Below, piece after piece: positions 28,831 through 39,738 of a DNA stretch of 64,000 nt (position 1 is its first letter; each line of letters opens with the position of its first letter). A model generated the notes under the pieces. The model saw nothing but the letters and a program-made list of their open reading frames with translations, was not told the DNA's origin and searched no databases. Source of the DNA: Zingiber officinale (taxonomy: Eukaryota > Streptophyta > Magnoliopsida > Zingiberales > Zingiberaceae); the NCBI RefSeq assembly GCF_018446385.1, contig NC_055987.1, forward strand, positions 5,355,705 to 5,419,704, given 5' to 3'. The position numbers and the translations under genes are program-made.

Positions 28831-30219
28831 CTATTCTACTAAGCACATCCCTATTTGTCTTCTAAGTGAGTTGAACTCAAGTTCAGGTAAGGGGTTTGTG
28901 ATTATGTCAACTAGGTTTGATTTTAACTCAACATAGTTAAGTACAATATCACCCTTAGCTACGTGATCCCTTACAAAGTGGTGTTTTACTTTTATATGTT
29001 TAGTCCTTGAGTGGTGAATTGGGTTTTTGATTAGATTAATTGTACTTATGTTATCAATTGATATTTTAGTATTCTGATATTCTAATTGGTAGTCTTTTAG
29101 GGTATGCACCATCCATAACAGTTGAGATGTACATTCAACTAGAGCTATATACTCAGCTTTAATGGTAGATAAAGCAACATAGTGTTGTTTTCTGCTTGAC
29201 CAACTTACTAGGCACTGGCCTAAAAATTGACAGCTACCACTTGTACTTTTTCTATCTAACTTGCACCCGACATAGTCTGAGTCAGAGTAACCAGTTAGAT
29301 CAAGGGTGCAAGATCTAGGGTACCATAATTCTACATTTAGGGTCCCTTTAATATACCTTAGTATTCTTTTAATGAAGGTTAAGTGAGACTCTTTTGCACA
29401 AGATTGGTATCTTGCACACATACCTACTGCGAAAAGAATATCTGGTCGGCTCGTAGTTAGGTATAGTAGGCTCCCTATTGCATTTCGATAATATTTCAAG
29501 TCTACTGATTTACCTTCTAAGTCTGAGTCAATTTTAATATTAGTGGTCATAGGTGTGTTAATATTTTTTGAGTTTTCCATTCCAAAATTTCTAACTAGTT
29601 CCTTAGCATATTTAGTTTGATAAATGTAAATTTCATCTTTGGTTTGTTTAATTTTTAAACCTAAGAAAAAGTTCAGTTCACCTACCAGACTCATTTCAAA
29701 TTCATCTTCCATTAATTTGATAAATTCTTGTAAAAATTTGGAGTTGGTTGATCCAAAAATTATATCGTCTACGTAAATTTGGGCTACAAAGAGTGTTGGA
29801 TCTATTTGACCTTGGTTGAATCCTTTTGATATTAGATAGTTGGACAAGCATTCATACCAAGCCCTATGAGCTTGTTTTAGTCCATATATGGTCTTTTTTA
29901 GTCTAAAGACATGATTTGGATATTCTAAGTCCTCAAATCCTGGGGGTTGACCTACATATACCTCTTCTTTAATAAATCCATTTAGAAATACGGATTTTAC
30001 GTCCATTTGGTATAGCTTGAATCCCTTGTGTACTGCATAGGCCAGCAGCATCATAATGGATTCAAGTTTGGCTACAGGGGCATAGGTCTCATCATAATCT
30101 GACCCTTCTACTTGATTGAATCCTTTGGCTACTAATCTAGCTTTGTTTCTGACTATATTGCATTTATCATCTAATTTGTTCTTAAAAACCCATTTAGTAT
30201 CAATTATGGTATTGTTCAT
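28831..30219 (-). CDS. Element D reverse transcriptase-RNase H
   Basis: An open frame of 462 codons without an internal stop. Early motifs are [30 protein letters not shown] and [20 protein letters not shown]. The polymerase box is YVDDIIFGS, with both Asp present. The RNase H part contains [19 protein letters not shown] and [12 protein letters not shown]. About ten residues usually found between DPTLF and the YVDD box seem to be missing, which would damage the palm. The N-terminal part linking to integrase lies upstream in broken frames (30220-30530). Confidence 0.85.
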   Translation of the reverse strand: MNNTIIDTKWVFKNKLDDKCNIVRNKARLVAKGFNQVEGSDYDETYAPVAKLESIMMLLAYAVHKGFKLYQMDVKSVFLNGFIKEEVYVGQPPGFEDLEYPNHVFRLKKTIYGLKQAHRAWYECLSNYLISKGFNQGQIDPTLFVAQIYVDDIIFGSTNSKFLQEFIKLMEDEFEMSLVGELNFFLGLKIKQTKDEIYIYQTKYAKELVRNFGMENSKNINTPMTTNIKIDSDLEGKSVDLKYYRNAIGSLLYLTTSRPDILFAVGMCARYQSCAKESHLTFIKRILRYIKGTLNVELWYPRSCTLDLTGYSDSDYVGCKLDRKSTSGSCQFLGQCLVSWSSRKQHYVALSTIKAEYIALVECTSQLLWMVHTLKDYQLEYQNTKISIDNISTINLIKNPIHHSRTKHIKVKHHFVRDHVAKGDIVLNYVELKSNLVDIITNPLPELEFNSLRRQIGMCLVE

Positions 30220-30529
30220 GGGTTTAGGTACTAATTCTCAGACCTGATTTCTTTCAAATTGAGTTAACTCTTCCTGCATCGCTAAGGTCCAGTCTGGGTC
30301 TGGTAGGGCTTCATCTATAGTTTTGGGTTCAATTTTAGAAATAAGGTCTATCTGTCTTAGGTTCCTATAGGATGACCTAGTTCTGACTCCTTAAGTTGGA
30401 TCACCCAAAATTTGGTCAGATGGGTGATTAGTACTTGTTCTAGTTGGCCTTATATTTGGGTTAGTAATTGGTTCCTGTGAGTCACTAGGTTTAAGTAGGT
30501 TTTCTTCATCATCTTCTATAGTTAACATT

Positions 30530-31388
30530 TTATGTATTATTTTCATTTATTACATTGGGTATTTTATTTTCTTCATTAAATATTATATTTACAGTTTCTT
30601 CAACTTTTAGGGTGTTTTTGTTATAAACTCTGTATGCCCTACTGGTTGTTGAGTACCCTAAAAATATTCCTGGGGTTGTTTTTGATGAAAAATTTTCTAA
30701 GTAATCTTTGGTGTTTAAGATGAATACTATACGCCCAAATACTTTCAAATAGTTTAAGTTAGAAATTTTATTATAATATATTTCATACGGTGTTTTATTT
30801 TGACTTTTATTAATTAAAATTCTATTTTTGTATATAACAGGTTGTATTAATTGCTTCAGCCTATAATTGATTAGATAGTTTGTATTCATTTAACATGGTT
30901 CTAGCGGCTTCTTGTAGGGTTATATTTTTACGTTCTACTAGATCATTTTTTAGGGGGGATTCTAGGGCAAGAATATTCATGCTTATACCCATTAGTTTCA
31001 CAGAATTCAATAAAGTTATGGTTTTCAAATTCTCCCCCATGATCACTTCTAACTCTTTTTATCTGAGTGTCTTTTTCATTTTCTATTAATTTGCAAAAAA
31101 AAAAATTAATATTTCAAAGGTTTCATCTTTTATTTTTACAAATTTTACCTAAGTAAATCTTGAGTAGTCATCGATTATTACTAAGCAATATTAATTTTTG
31201 CTTAGTGACTTGGCTCTATGTGAATCAAACAAGTCTAGGTGAAGGAGCTCAAGTATTGAAGTTGTTTTGTTTAGGTTGGTTAACTTATGGTTTGACTTGA
31301 TTTGTTTACCTTGTTGACAAACATCACAAGTTGAATTTTCAATAAATTTTAATTTAGGCAGACCTCTAACTAGACCATTTCGACTCAT
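30530..31388 (-). pseudogene. Element D integrase, broken
   Basis: Fragments in different frames: a GAG-pre-integrase or zinc-binding part (CDVCQQGKQ near 31320), the start of the catalytic core (ELLHLDLF), and the C-terminal part GRIVFILNTKDYLENFSSKT with KVFG upstream. Frameshifts and stops separate them, so no functional integrase is encoded. Confidence 0.75.
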
Positions 31389-31739
31389 TTTTGAAATGAG
31401 TCTAATATGAGTATGCCCCAGTCTCCTGTGTCATAATTCAGTTTCCTCTTGTTGTGTTAATAAACACTCTAGTGAGGAAGTTGGTAGGTCTATAGTATAA
31501 ATATTCTTTTTCCTAATACCCTTAAGTTTTATTTCAAGATTATTAATATTCTTAATTATACATTCAGTTTTTGAAAATGTGACTAGATATCCTAAGTCAC
31601 ATAACTGGCTAATACTAAGTAAATTGAAACTGAATTGTTCAACTAATAATATTTTTTAAATGTAAAAATCAAAATTTAGTTGGATGTTACCTATTTCGAT
31701 TACTTTAAGGGTTCCGTTATTGCTGAACGCAACAGACCC

Positions 31740-31815
31740 TAGGTTCTTGAATTTCAGTATATCTCCAGTCATGTGTCGGGAGCATCTACTATCTAACATC
31801 CATTGATCCAAATCT
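31740..31815 (-). pseudogene. Element D protease active-site segment
   Basis: The minus strand encodes WMLDSRCSRHMTGD. Copia proteases normally have D-S/T-G at the active site; here the glycine is arginine (DSR). This is one of several lesions in the element. The surrounding frames are interrupted. Confidence 0.7.
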
Positions 31816-31954
31816 TTATGTTCCTACATAAAATATTTGACTTGGGTCAATTTCTGGATATAGAAGATAGTTTGACTGAAATTATCTTAATGTTCCATCT
31901 CACCCAAGCTAGATGATCAATCATGGTATTCCTATGGCTGTTTGTGAGATGGTT

Positions 31955-32360
31955 TATTAAGTTAATTAACTCAATTGAGTTAAGTTAAGTCAATTCAATT
32001 GAATTATTAAATTACATTGTCAGACTAATTAATTTGAATTATTAAATTGATTAATTAAAATAGAATAATTAAGTTAAATTATTAAATTAAGTTAGATTAT
32101 TAATTAAGTTAAATTATTAAATTAATTAAGCTAAATTATTAATTAATTAATTGAGTTAAATTATTAAATAGATTAATTAAGTTAAATTATTAAATTAAGT
32201 AAGTTAAATTATTAAATTAAGTTAGATTATTAAATTAATTAAGTTAAATTATTGATTAATTAAGTTAAATTATTAATTAATTAATTGAGTTAAATTATTA
32301 AATAGATTAATTAAGTTAGATTATTAATTGAGTTAAATTATTAAATTGATTAATTTGCAC
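31955..32360. repeat. AT-rich tandem repeat inside element D
   Basis: About 400 bp made of variants of TTAAATTATTAAATTAATTAAG, with units near 20 bp and no GC above trace. It lies between the gag tail and the protease segment, where coding sequence would be expected, so it is a local expansion after the element died. Confidence 0.75.
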
Positions 32361-33051
32361 TAAGTTTAATCTAAATCCATCTCATCCGATTCTAAGTTAT
32401 CAATCAGGGAACCTTAAGTAGTTTTTGTAAGATGGTTATCTTTGATTTAGATTATTTCTAAGACTTAATTTACATTTGAGTTAAACTTAGATTTTCCAAT
32501 TAGTCAATTAAATATGTATTTCAAGGATTGGTTCCCAGGTCGTGGCGAGACACTAGACCTTCTTGGGTATAGGATCATCCACCACTTCCTAGACAGAACC
32601 GCTCAAAGAAATATCATAATTAATTTTCTTTTTGAAATCCCTAGGTTTAACTGAACAAGTGTAAATTATGTCTAGGTCCTTAATCTATCTTAATCTAATC
32701 ATGCATATTAACAGGAAAGTAAATAAACAATCATCAAATAATTTATTTATTTATTAAGATAGTTTTTCTATTGGCTTCCCCTGGATCATAGCCTCGATAT
32801 GATTTATCAAGGTAATGTACTTGATCCTTGGGGACCCAATATTGACCAAGTCCAACTTGGTTGACCAAGTTGGACTTAGGTACCCATGCTTGGACTAACT
32901 TACTATTCAGTTTGTTAATAAGCGATAAATACGACCGATATTTCTTTTTAGCTTTATATCCTAGTCCGGATTGATTGTATACGGTTTTCTATTTTTCAAG
33001 AATCAAGTCAAGATTCTTGGAACCCAGTGTAAACCATTCCAATGTAGTCTT

Positions 33052-34106
33052 TGTTGGAGCAATCCCAATGGTCCGCGGGACCATGTGTTTTGGTGTTTGG
33101 GCAAAGGGTTTAAGTTAGGTTTACCCTTGTTATTTGATATGTGTACTTGAGTTGTGCAGGACTGCAGGTGACACATATGACTCAGGTTGACGGCTTCGGG
33201 TCCGGTGAAGGATGGAGCATCCGAGGGACCGTGGACAAGGTAGCGAGGACAAGGGCCGAGGGAAGCAACTTCGAGGCATACGCGAAGGATGGCATTGGGA
33301 CGAGCCGCGGGCTTGGATGCATCCGAGGGACGAGAGCCAAAGGAAGTAAGCTTGAAGGCAAGAGGTCAAAGTTGCAAAAGAAGAGTCAAGTGAGTCGTGA
33401 GGGTCCGAGTGCGAGAGAAATGTACTCGGGATGGGAAACCCTAAGTTTAGGGTTGTACCAGTCGACTGGTACTGGAACCAGTCGACTGGGGGTAAGCACA
33501 GAGAGGTTCTGTGCCCGAAATGGCTGGGATCAGTCGACTGGTCCTGGGATCAGTCGACTGGTCCTGGGACCAGTCGACTGGTAGATAGCCGTTGGAGAGC
33601 CGTTGGGCTGGCATCAGTCGACTGGTGCAAGGACCAGTCGACTGGTAATGGGCAAATCAGGTTCTGATTTGTTCCAAGCTCTATAAAAAGGAGCTTGGTA
33701 TGGCCGGCCAAGGCGACGAAATTAGACTTGGTTAAAGCCTAATTAGTAGTCACCAAAGTGCTCAAGGTTCTCTTGTGTCCAAGTGTTCTTGGTTGGAGTT
33801 GTGGTGAGGTTTCTCCACCCACAAGGAGGTTGAGCTAGCCGGAGTTTGCCGGGGACTAATCCACCGACGGATTGAGGGATCGTCCACCTTACGGACACAC
33901 CGTGGAGTAGGAGCAAATTATCTCCGAACCACGTAAACGAACGTGTTAGCGGTTTGCTCTCTTGTTCTTGTATTTGTATTTAGCTTTCGTATTTGTGTTG
34001 TATTATTTGTATTCCGCTGCGCAACTAACAAATACGTAGAAAGCGATTGATTTGGGGGCGCCGTCTATCCAACCCCCCTTTAAGCCGGCCGCAAGATCCT
34101 CCAACA
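33052..34106 (+). repeat. Element E 5' LTR
   Basis: It starts TGTTGGAGCAATCCC and ends GATCCTCCAACA. Seven copies of the palindrome core CAGTCGACTG lie between 33458 and 33650. The TATA-like box TATAAAAAG sits in the loop of a perfect 8-bp inverted repeat CCAAGCTC (33674-33681) / GAGCTTGG (33691-33698). The palindrome TGGCCGGCCA follows. The long frame at 33141-33584 is a shadow of the repeats. Confidence 0.9.
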
Positions 34107-34107
34107 A

Positions 34108-34120
34108 GTGGTATCAGAGC
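34108..34120 (+). other. Element E primer binding site
   Basis: TGGTATCAGAGC, one base after the LTR, complements the 3' end of initiator methionine tRNA, the usual primer for Ty1/copia elements. Confidence 0.88.
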
Positions 34121-34160
34121 GAGACCGCTCTCCATTGGACTAACCGCCAAGGAAGCAAAG

Positions 34161-35759
34161 ATGTCCGGCTTGATAGATCCGCCAAAGTTCGAAGGAGAAA
34201 GCTTATGGGACATCACCTTTTGGATGGTGAAGATGAAGAACTTTTTCGAGACGGATTGGGACACAATGATGGTGGTGGAAGAGTCATTTGAAGTCCCTAA
34301 AGACAAGAAAGGGAAGAAGCTCCGACCACGACATTGGACGGAGGAGCAAACCACACGATCGGAGGCAAATTCAAAGGTAATATCAATATTGATTGAAATT
34401 TTGCCTTCTAATGTGATAAATCGTGTAGGTGAATACAAGAACGTCCACGAGTTGTGGAGTAAGGTAAAGAAAGTTCTAGGAGAAGAACTTTTGCCTACAC
34501 ATGATAAGATAGAGCCCAAGGAGATGAGCTTAGTAGCTCAAGAAGAGGAGGAGGAGCAACCGAAAGGTGACGAGCACTCAACTTCCGAGGAGAAGGAGGA
34601 GAAGGAAGATGAGGCATTATCAACATCCTCAAGGGTTGAAGAAGAGTCCAAGATGAATGAAGAAGAAATCTTGGAAGAAGTCAACCTAGTGAGCACCTCC
34701 ACCGAAGCAAATTCAAAAGATCACATTGTGTGCTTCGGGTGCAATGAAAAGGGGCGCTATAAGAGTAGATGCCCTTTGGGTAAGAAAGAGGTATATCCTA
34801 AACTCAATTCAATTCATTTTGTATCTAATTTGAGTTGTAGGAATAAGAAAGAGAAGAAGCATATTAGATGCTTCACATGTGGAGAAATGGGTCACTACTA
34901 CACCAAATGCCCAAGGAAGGGAGAGCTCAAGAAATTGGCGCATTTGAAGATGTGGGAAAAGAAGTGGAGGAAGAATGGAGGCTCAAGTCAAGGGGGAGAT
35001 TCAAAGGTAAAGGGTAAGGTAAACCCTAGTTTAAATTTGAAGTCAAATTTAAATTCCTCCATGCATGCTAGGAATAATTCTTATTATTTACCCATGTAAA
35101 ATTTTGGATTTAAATATCATGATAGGAATAGGGTAAAAATCGATCATAACCCTAGGAGACCTATGCATGATAAACCTAGGAAAGTTAAATTCTCATTACC
35201 TAAGGAGAAGAAGGTAATAGAGAACCAAGGCATTAATCCCAAGAAGGGGAGGCATATGCCTAGGAAGGGTAGGTCTAGGAATGTCCAAGGTGGACATGTT
35301 GACTCTAGGGTTAGGAACCTAGAGAGGGAGAATCAAGCTTTGAAGTCAAAGCTTGTTAATTTGGAGAAATTCCTTAAGAGATTCACTATTGGATCTAAGG
35401 GATTAAGTATGGTGTTGGGAAGTCAAAAACCCAACAATGATAGATCGGGTTTGGGATACCGATCTAGTGTCTCCAAGGTTAAAAGAAGATCATGTGCTAG
35501 GGTGGCACATAATAAGGGCAAGGGAGAGTCATCCAAGGTCAAAAATAAATATGCTAGGGTTGCATATGATTATGGCAAGGATGATGTGTCCAAGGTCAAG
35601 AAGATAAGGAGATCTTCTAAGGGACATCATTATGGTGTAGCCACAATAGATGAGTCACCTAGGGAGGTGGCTAAGGCTAAGAGCTCTAGGGAAAGCTCAA
35701 AGAGTAAATTTGAGACCCATGGCCAATGGATCTCAGGTGGGTTCTACTTGGGATTCTAG
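34161..35759 (+). pseudogene. Element E gag with one in-frame stop
   Basis: The ATG at 34161 (MSGLIDPPKFEGESLWD) starts a copia-type gag. It has the LPSNVINRVGEYKNVHELW segment, an acidic Glu/Ser region, and two zinc knuckles CFGCNEKGRYKSRC and CFTCGEMGHYYTKC. In the first, Tyr stands where the usual GH is expected. The frame stops at TAA 35097-35099 but stays open in the same frame to 35759, with a coiled coil NLERENQALKSKLVNLEKFL. A single point change therefore separates it from a frame of about 530 codons. No pol follows. Confidence 0.8.
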
Positions 35760-36189
35760 ATGAGTCATGGAATGTGCCAAAAGGTTTAGAGACGGATTTG
35801 AGCCTCAACCTTAGGGAATTGACACAATTGGTGTGTGTTTCATGCAAGAAAATATGACATTGGGGTCATATAGAATGATAAATGATTTTGGATGTATAGA
35901 TGTCATATAAACCAATGCTAGGGATGCATTGTGGGTTGGTATGGGCAAATACATCAAGAGGAAGCCAAAACTTGGACTTTAGGTCAATGTTCAATTGAAC
36001 AATTTATCTAGTTTTGGATTTTGTGTCAATCTTGGGATTGGTAATAGATACATTTTGTAATGTATTTTTCCCAAGTATACAAGGGTACAATAGACCTCTC
36101 CACAAAATTTGGAAATTTTTGGAGGTCTAGGGAATTTCTGGTGCATTTCTGAAGTTGGCCTGAAAAGGTTGATTTTTTCAGAAATAGGA

Positions 36190-36375
36190 TACCAGTCGAC
36201 TGGTACAGATACCAATCGACTGGTAACAACATTTTTTAGCACAGAATGTCTCTGTAAGCTCATTTTGTCGATACCAGTCGACTGGTAACAGTAGATTTCG
36301 ACTACAGAATATTTCTGTAAGGTTCTGTCGAAGGGGGCAGTTGACTAGCACTTAGGGCAGTCGACTGATACCAGT
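36190..36375. repeat. Internal CAGTCGACTG palindromes of element E
   Basis: Three good copies (ACCAGTCGACTGGT and ACCAATCGACTGGT forms) near 36191, 36213 and 36272 and two decayed ones near 36340-36370 repeat the palindrome of the LTR, though this part is outside the LTR. 35760-36190 and 36376-36690 contain no frame or repeat I recognise. Confidence 0.8.
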
Positions 36376-36690
36376 CTGAAACTGTTTTCAGCATTGGTTT
36401 GTGACCATGTCAACTCGCTTAGATGTATGGGATCCAAGGGGGATTAATACATGAGTTTAGGGTTAATTTGGATGATAAGTTTTCAACAATTGGGATATTA
36501 TTGGAGAACTTTTTGGATGTTAGGCAAAGGGGGAGAAGTAAGGTTTAGTTGGGAAAACCTGAAAGTGCCTTTGAGTAGGGGGAGCCTTGGGATAGGTTCT
36601 TAAAAAGCCCTGTGGGAAAATCCTAGCTCAATGGGGAGCTTAGGTGTAGGGGGAGCCTTGTGATAGGTTCCAATGCTTGGTGCTTGTTTC

Positions 36691-37032
36691 GGCGGTTGCC
36701 AAGTGTGTAGCCTTGGCAATGTAAGTCCATTTGGCGGTGTAAGTCCAAGTGTGTAGCCTTGGCATCGTAAGTCCATTAGGCGGTTGCCAAGTGTGTAGCC
36801 TTGGCAATGTAAGTCCATTCGGCGGTTGCCAAGTGTGTAGCCTTGGCAACGTAAGTCCATTCGGCGGTTGCCAAGTGTGTAGCCTTGGCAATGTAAGTCC
36901 ATTTGGCGGTGTAAGTCCAAGTGTGTAGCCTTGGCATCGTAAGTCCATTCGGCGGTTGCCAAGTGTGTAGCCTTGGTAATGTAAGTCCATTCGGCGGAGT
37001 AAGTCCAAGTGTGAAGTCTTGGCATCGTAAGT
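36691..37032. repeat. Inverted-repeat array upstream of E 3' LTR
   Basis: Eight tandem units of 40-50 bp. Five have the long stem TTGCCAAG/CTTGGCAA with loop TGTGTAGC (for example 36696-36719, 36784-36807, 36826-36849); the one near 36957 ends CTTGGTAA, allowing a G-U pair. Three have CCAAG/CTTGG only. Units are joined by GTAAGTCCATTCGGCG. The frames read across it on the minus strand are periodic artefacts. Confidence 0.85.
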
Positions 37033-37110
37033 CCATTGTTTTTAGCATGTTTATTTGCTATATGTTTTCCCTAACTTAAACGTATTGCCAAACACCAAAA
37101 AGGGGGAGAT

Positions 37111-38114
37111 TATTGGAGCAATCCCAATGGTCCGTGGGACCATGTGTTTTGGTGTTTGGGCAAAGGGTTTAAGTTAGGTTTACCCTTGTTATTTGATATG
37201 TGTACTTGAGTTGTGCAAGACTGCAGGTGACACATATGACTCAGGTTGACGGCTTCGGGTCGGGTGAAGGATGGAGCATCCGAGGGACCGTGGACAAGGC
37301 AGCGAGGACAAGGGCCGAGGGAAGCAACTTCGAGGCATACGCGAAGGATGACATTGGGACGAGTCGTGGGCTTGGATGCATCCGAGGGACGAGAGCCAAA
37401 GGAAGTAAGCTTGAAGGCAAGAGGTCAAGGCTGCAAAAGAAGAGTCAAGTGAGTCGTGAGGGTCCGAGTGCGAGAGAAATGTACTCGGGATGGGAAACCC
37501 TAAGTTTAGGGTTGTACCAGTCGACTGGGGGTAAGCACAGAGAGGTTCTGTGCCCGAAATGGCTGGGATCAGTCGACTGGTCCTGGGACCAGTCGACTGG
37601 TAGATAGTCGTTGGGCTGGCATCAGTCGACTGGTGCAAGGACCAGTCGACTGGTAATGGACAAATCAGGTTCTGATTTGTTCCAAGCTCTATAAGAAGGA
37701 GCTTGGTATGGCCGGCCAAGGCGACGAAATTAGACTTGGTTAAAGCCTAATTAGTAGTCACCAAAGTGCTCAAGGTTCTCTTGTGTCCAAGTGTTCTTGG
37801 TTGGAGTTGTGGTGAGGTTTCTCCACCCACAAGAAGGTTGAGCTAGCCGGAGTTTGCCGGGGACTAATCCACCGACGGATTGAGGGATCGTCCACCTTAC
37901 GGACACGCCGTGGAGTAGGAGCAAGTTATCTCCAAACCACGTAAACGAACGTGTTAGCGGTTTGCTCTCTTGTTCTTGTATTTGTATTTAGCTTTCGTAT
38001 TTGTGTTGTATTATTTGTATTCCGCTGCGCAACTAACAAATACGTATAAAGCGATTGATTTGGGGGCGTCGTCTATCCAACCCCCCTTCAAGCCGGCCGC
38101 AAGATCCTCCAACA
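37111..38114 (+). repeat. Element E 3' LTR
   Basis: It is the partner of 33052-34106. It starts TATTGGAGC instead of TGTTGGAGC, so its terminal TG is mutated. It has five CAGTCGACTG palindromes rather than seven. The TATA hairpin is kept (37681-37705, TATAAGAAG in the loop). Confidence 0.9.
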
Positions 38115-38119
38115 GTCTT

Positions 38120-39480
38120 CAAATCCTTAACTTGATTTTTCAGGCTAAAATTCTCTTCCTCGAGTTTTTGAGCTTGAGTTGAGGTTCCAGCCTGAATAGG
38201 GTCAAGCAAGGATTCGGTATTAGTCACTTCTTTAAGGAATGTTATCTCCTTTAGAAGTGACTTGATCTGAACATTAGACTTAGCTAATTTGCACATTAAG
38301 TAATTTATTAAATTATATAGACGGTTTGTACTTACAGAGGGGTTTGACCCTTTGGAAACGGATGCGGATTCGTGGCTTCTCTCGGACTCAGCCTCCGATT
38401 CGTCCTCGCTTCCGAATTCGTTGATCTGGTCCCGGGTCATCATTGCGAGAAAACTCGTCTGCTCGAGTTCTTCATCGTCGGACTCCTCTGAAGACGACTC
38501 GTCCCAAGTTGCCTTCAGGGCCTTCTTCCTTCTTGCCTTTTTTTTTGCATCTTTCTGGTTTGGACAGTTGACCTTGATGTGACCCTTTTGGTTACACCCG
38601 TAGCACGCCACCTCGAACTTCACCTTTGGTTGAGTCTCCTTGGATTGGACTACCTTTTTCACGTCCTTCTTGTTGAAGTCCCTCTTTTTTCTATAGAGTT
38701 TCCTTACTAGGTTGACGAGTTCGGTCGTGAGCTCGTCATCGTCATCATCGTCATCCGAATCTGGTTCTTCTTCTGATTCCGGTTCGGTTCTTCGCTTTGT
38801 TTTAGTTTCCCGGGTTCTTCTTGTACCTGCAACCAAAGTAATCCCTTTCTTACCCGGACGTGAGTTAATCTGTTCATGTAACTCAAATTATGTAAATAAT
38901 TCATCTAGTTTAATTGACGAAAGATCCTTAGAGGCCTTGTAAGCATCTACCATGGATGCCCACAAGGTGTTCCTCGGAAAAGCATTTAAGGCATACCTCA
39001 ATATGTCGCAGTTCTCCACTTTCTGTCCAATCGCATGAAGCCCGTTGAGCAAGTCTTGTATCCGGGCATGGAGTTGGCTAGCCGTCTCGTTTTCCTACAT
39101 TTTAATATTATATAGTTTATTAAGTATTAAATCTCTTTTACTTACCTTGGTGTCGGACGCCCCTTCATGAAGATCGATCAGCTTCTCCCACAATTCCTTG
39201 GCGCTAGAGAAAGGGCTGACGCGGTTCAGCTCCTCCTTCGATAGGCCACACTGGAGGGTGCAAGTCGCCTTGGTGTTCACTTCTACCTTTTAAATAAGTG
39301 TTGCGTCCCAGTCCTCGTATGGTAGTGGTTTGCCGACGCCATCAGTTGGTAGTTGAAGCCCGGTTTTGACGATCATCCAGACTTCAAAGTGAGTCTGGAG
39401 ATACGCCTCCATCCGACCCTTCCAGTACCCGAAGTCGTCTCCGGTGAAGAGTGGTGGGCTTCTTGGAAAACCATTTTAGA
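38120..39480 (-). pseudogene. Element D gag, interrupted
   Basis: The N-terminal part lies near 39480-39095 in broken frames (AKELWEKLIDLHEGA is the conserved gag segment). The frame from 38836 contains an acidic run, the zinc knuckle CYGCNQKGHIKVNC (CX2CX4HX4C) and a coiled coil ending near LEEENFSLKNQVKDL. The frame then enters the LTR of element E at 38114, and codons beyond are E sequence. The missing tail lies on the far side of E below 33047, where an in-frame stop is also present. Confidence 0.8.
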
Positions 39481-39738
39481 TCTAGCACAAGGAAAACGAA
39501 CGAAAAGAATGTCCCAGGACTTGATCCTGGAGTAGCAGTGCGGTATAAAAATAAGAGTAAATTACGTTCTCAAGTGGTGTTACACCAACTTCGAGAAAAG
39601 AGTATGATTACGAAAAAATAAGATCGGAAGACGACAAGAATACCGATTCCGATCGACTCTAAAAAACTGAAATCACCACGAAAAGAATGCTTGATTGGTA
39701 GTTGCACCAAATCGAAGCTAGCCCGCTCTGATACCAAT

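Larger units (their letters stand above)
33052..38114 (+). mobile_element. Gag-only LTR element E
   Basis: LTRs 33052-34106 and 37111-38114 are nearly identical except for about 50 bp of palindrome units missing from the right copy. A perfect duplication GTCTT flanks it (33047-33051 and 38115-38119). The internal region is only 3.0 kb: primer site, a gag gene, then non-coding sequence with palindromes and an inverted-repeat array, and the purine tract AAAAAGGGGGAGAT (37097-37110). No protease, integrase or RT is present, so it must rely on enzymes from elsewhere. It is inserted in opposite orientation within the gag region of element D. Confidence 0.92.

Noticed and set aside
33141-33584. 147-codon frame as a gene
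   Set aside because: It lies wholly in LTR E and arises from the palindrome repeats; it also appears, altered, in the other LTR.
36691-37032. CRISPR-like array
   Set aside because: The units contain inverted repeats, but the spacers are themselves repeated and the setting is a plant retrotransposon.
36600-37048. Minus-strand periodic frames rich in CQGYTLG
   Set aside because: They are translations of the hairpin array and have no independent support.
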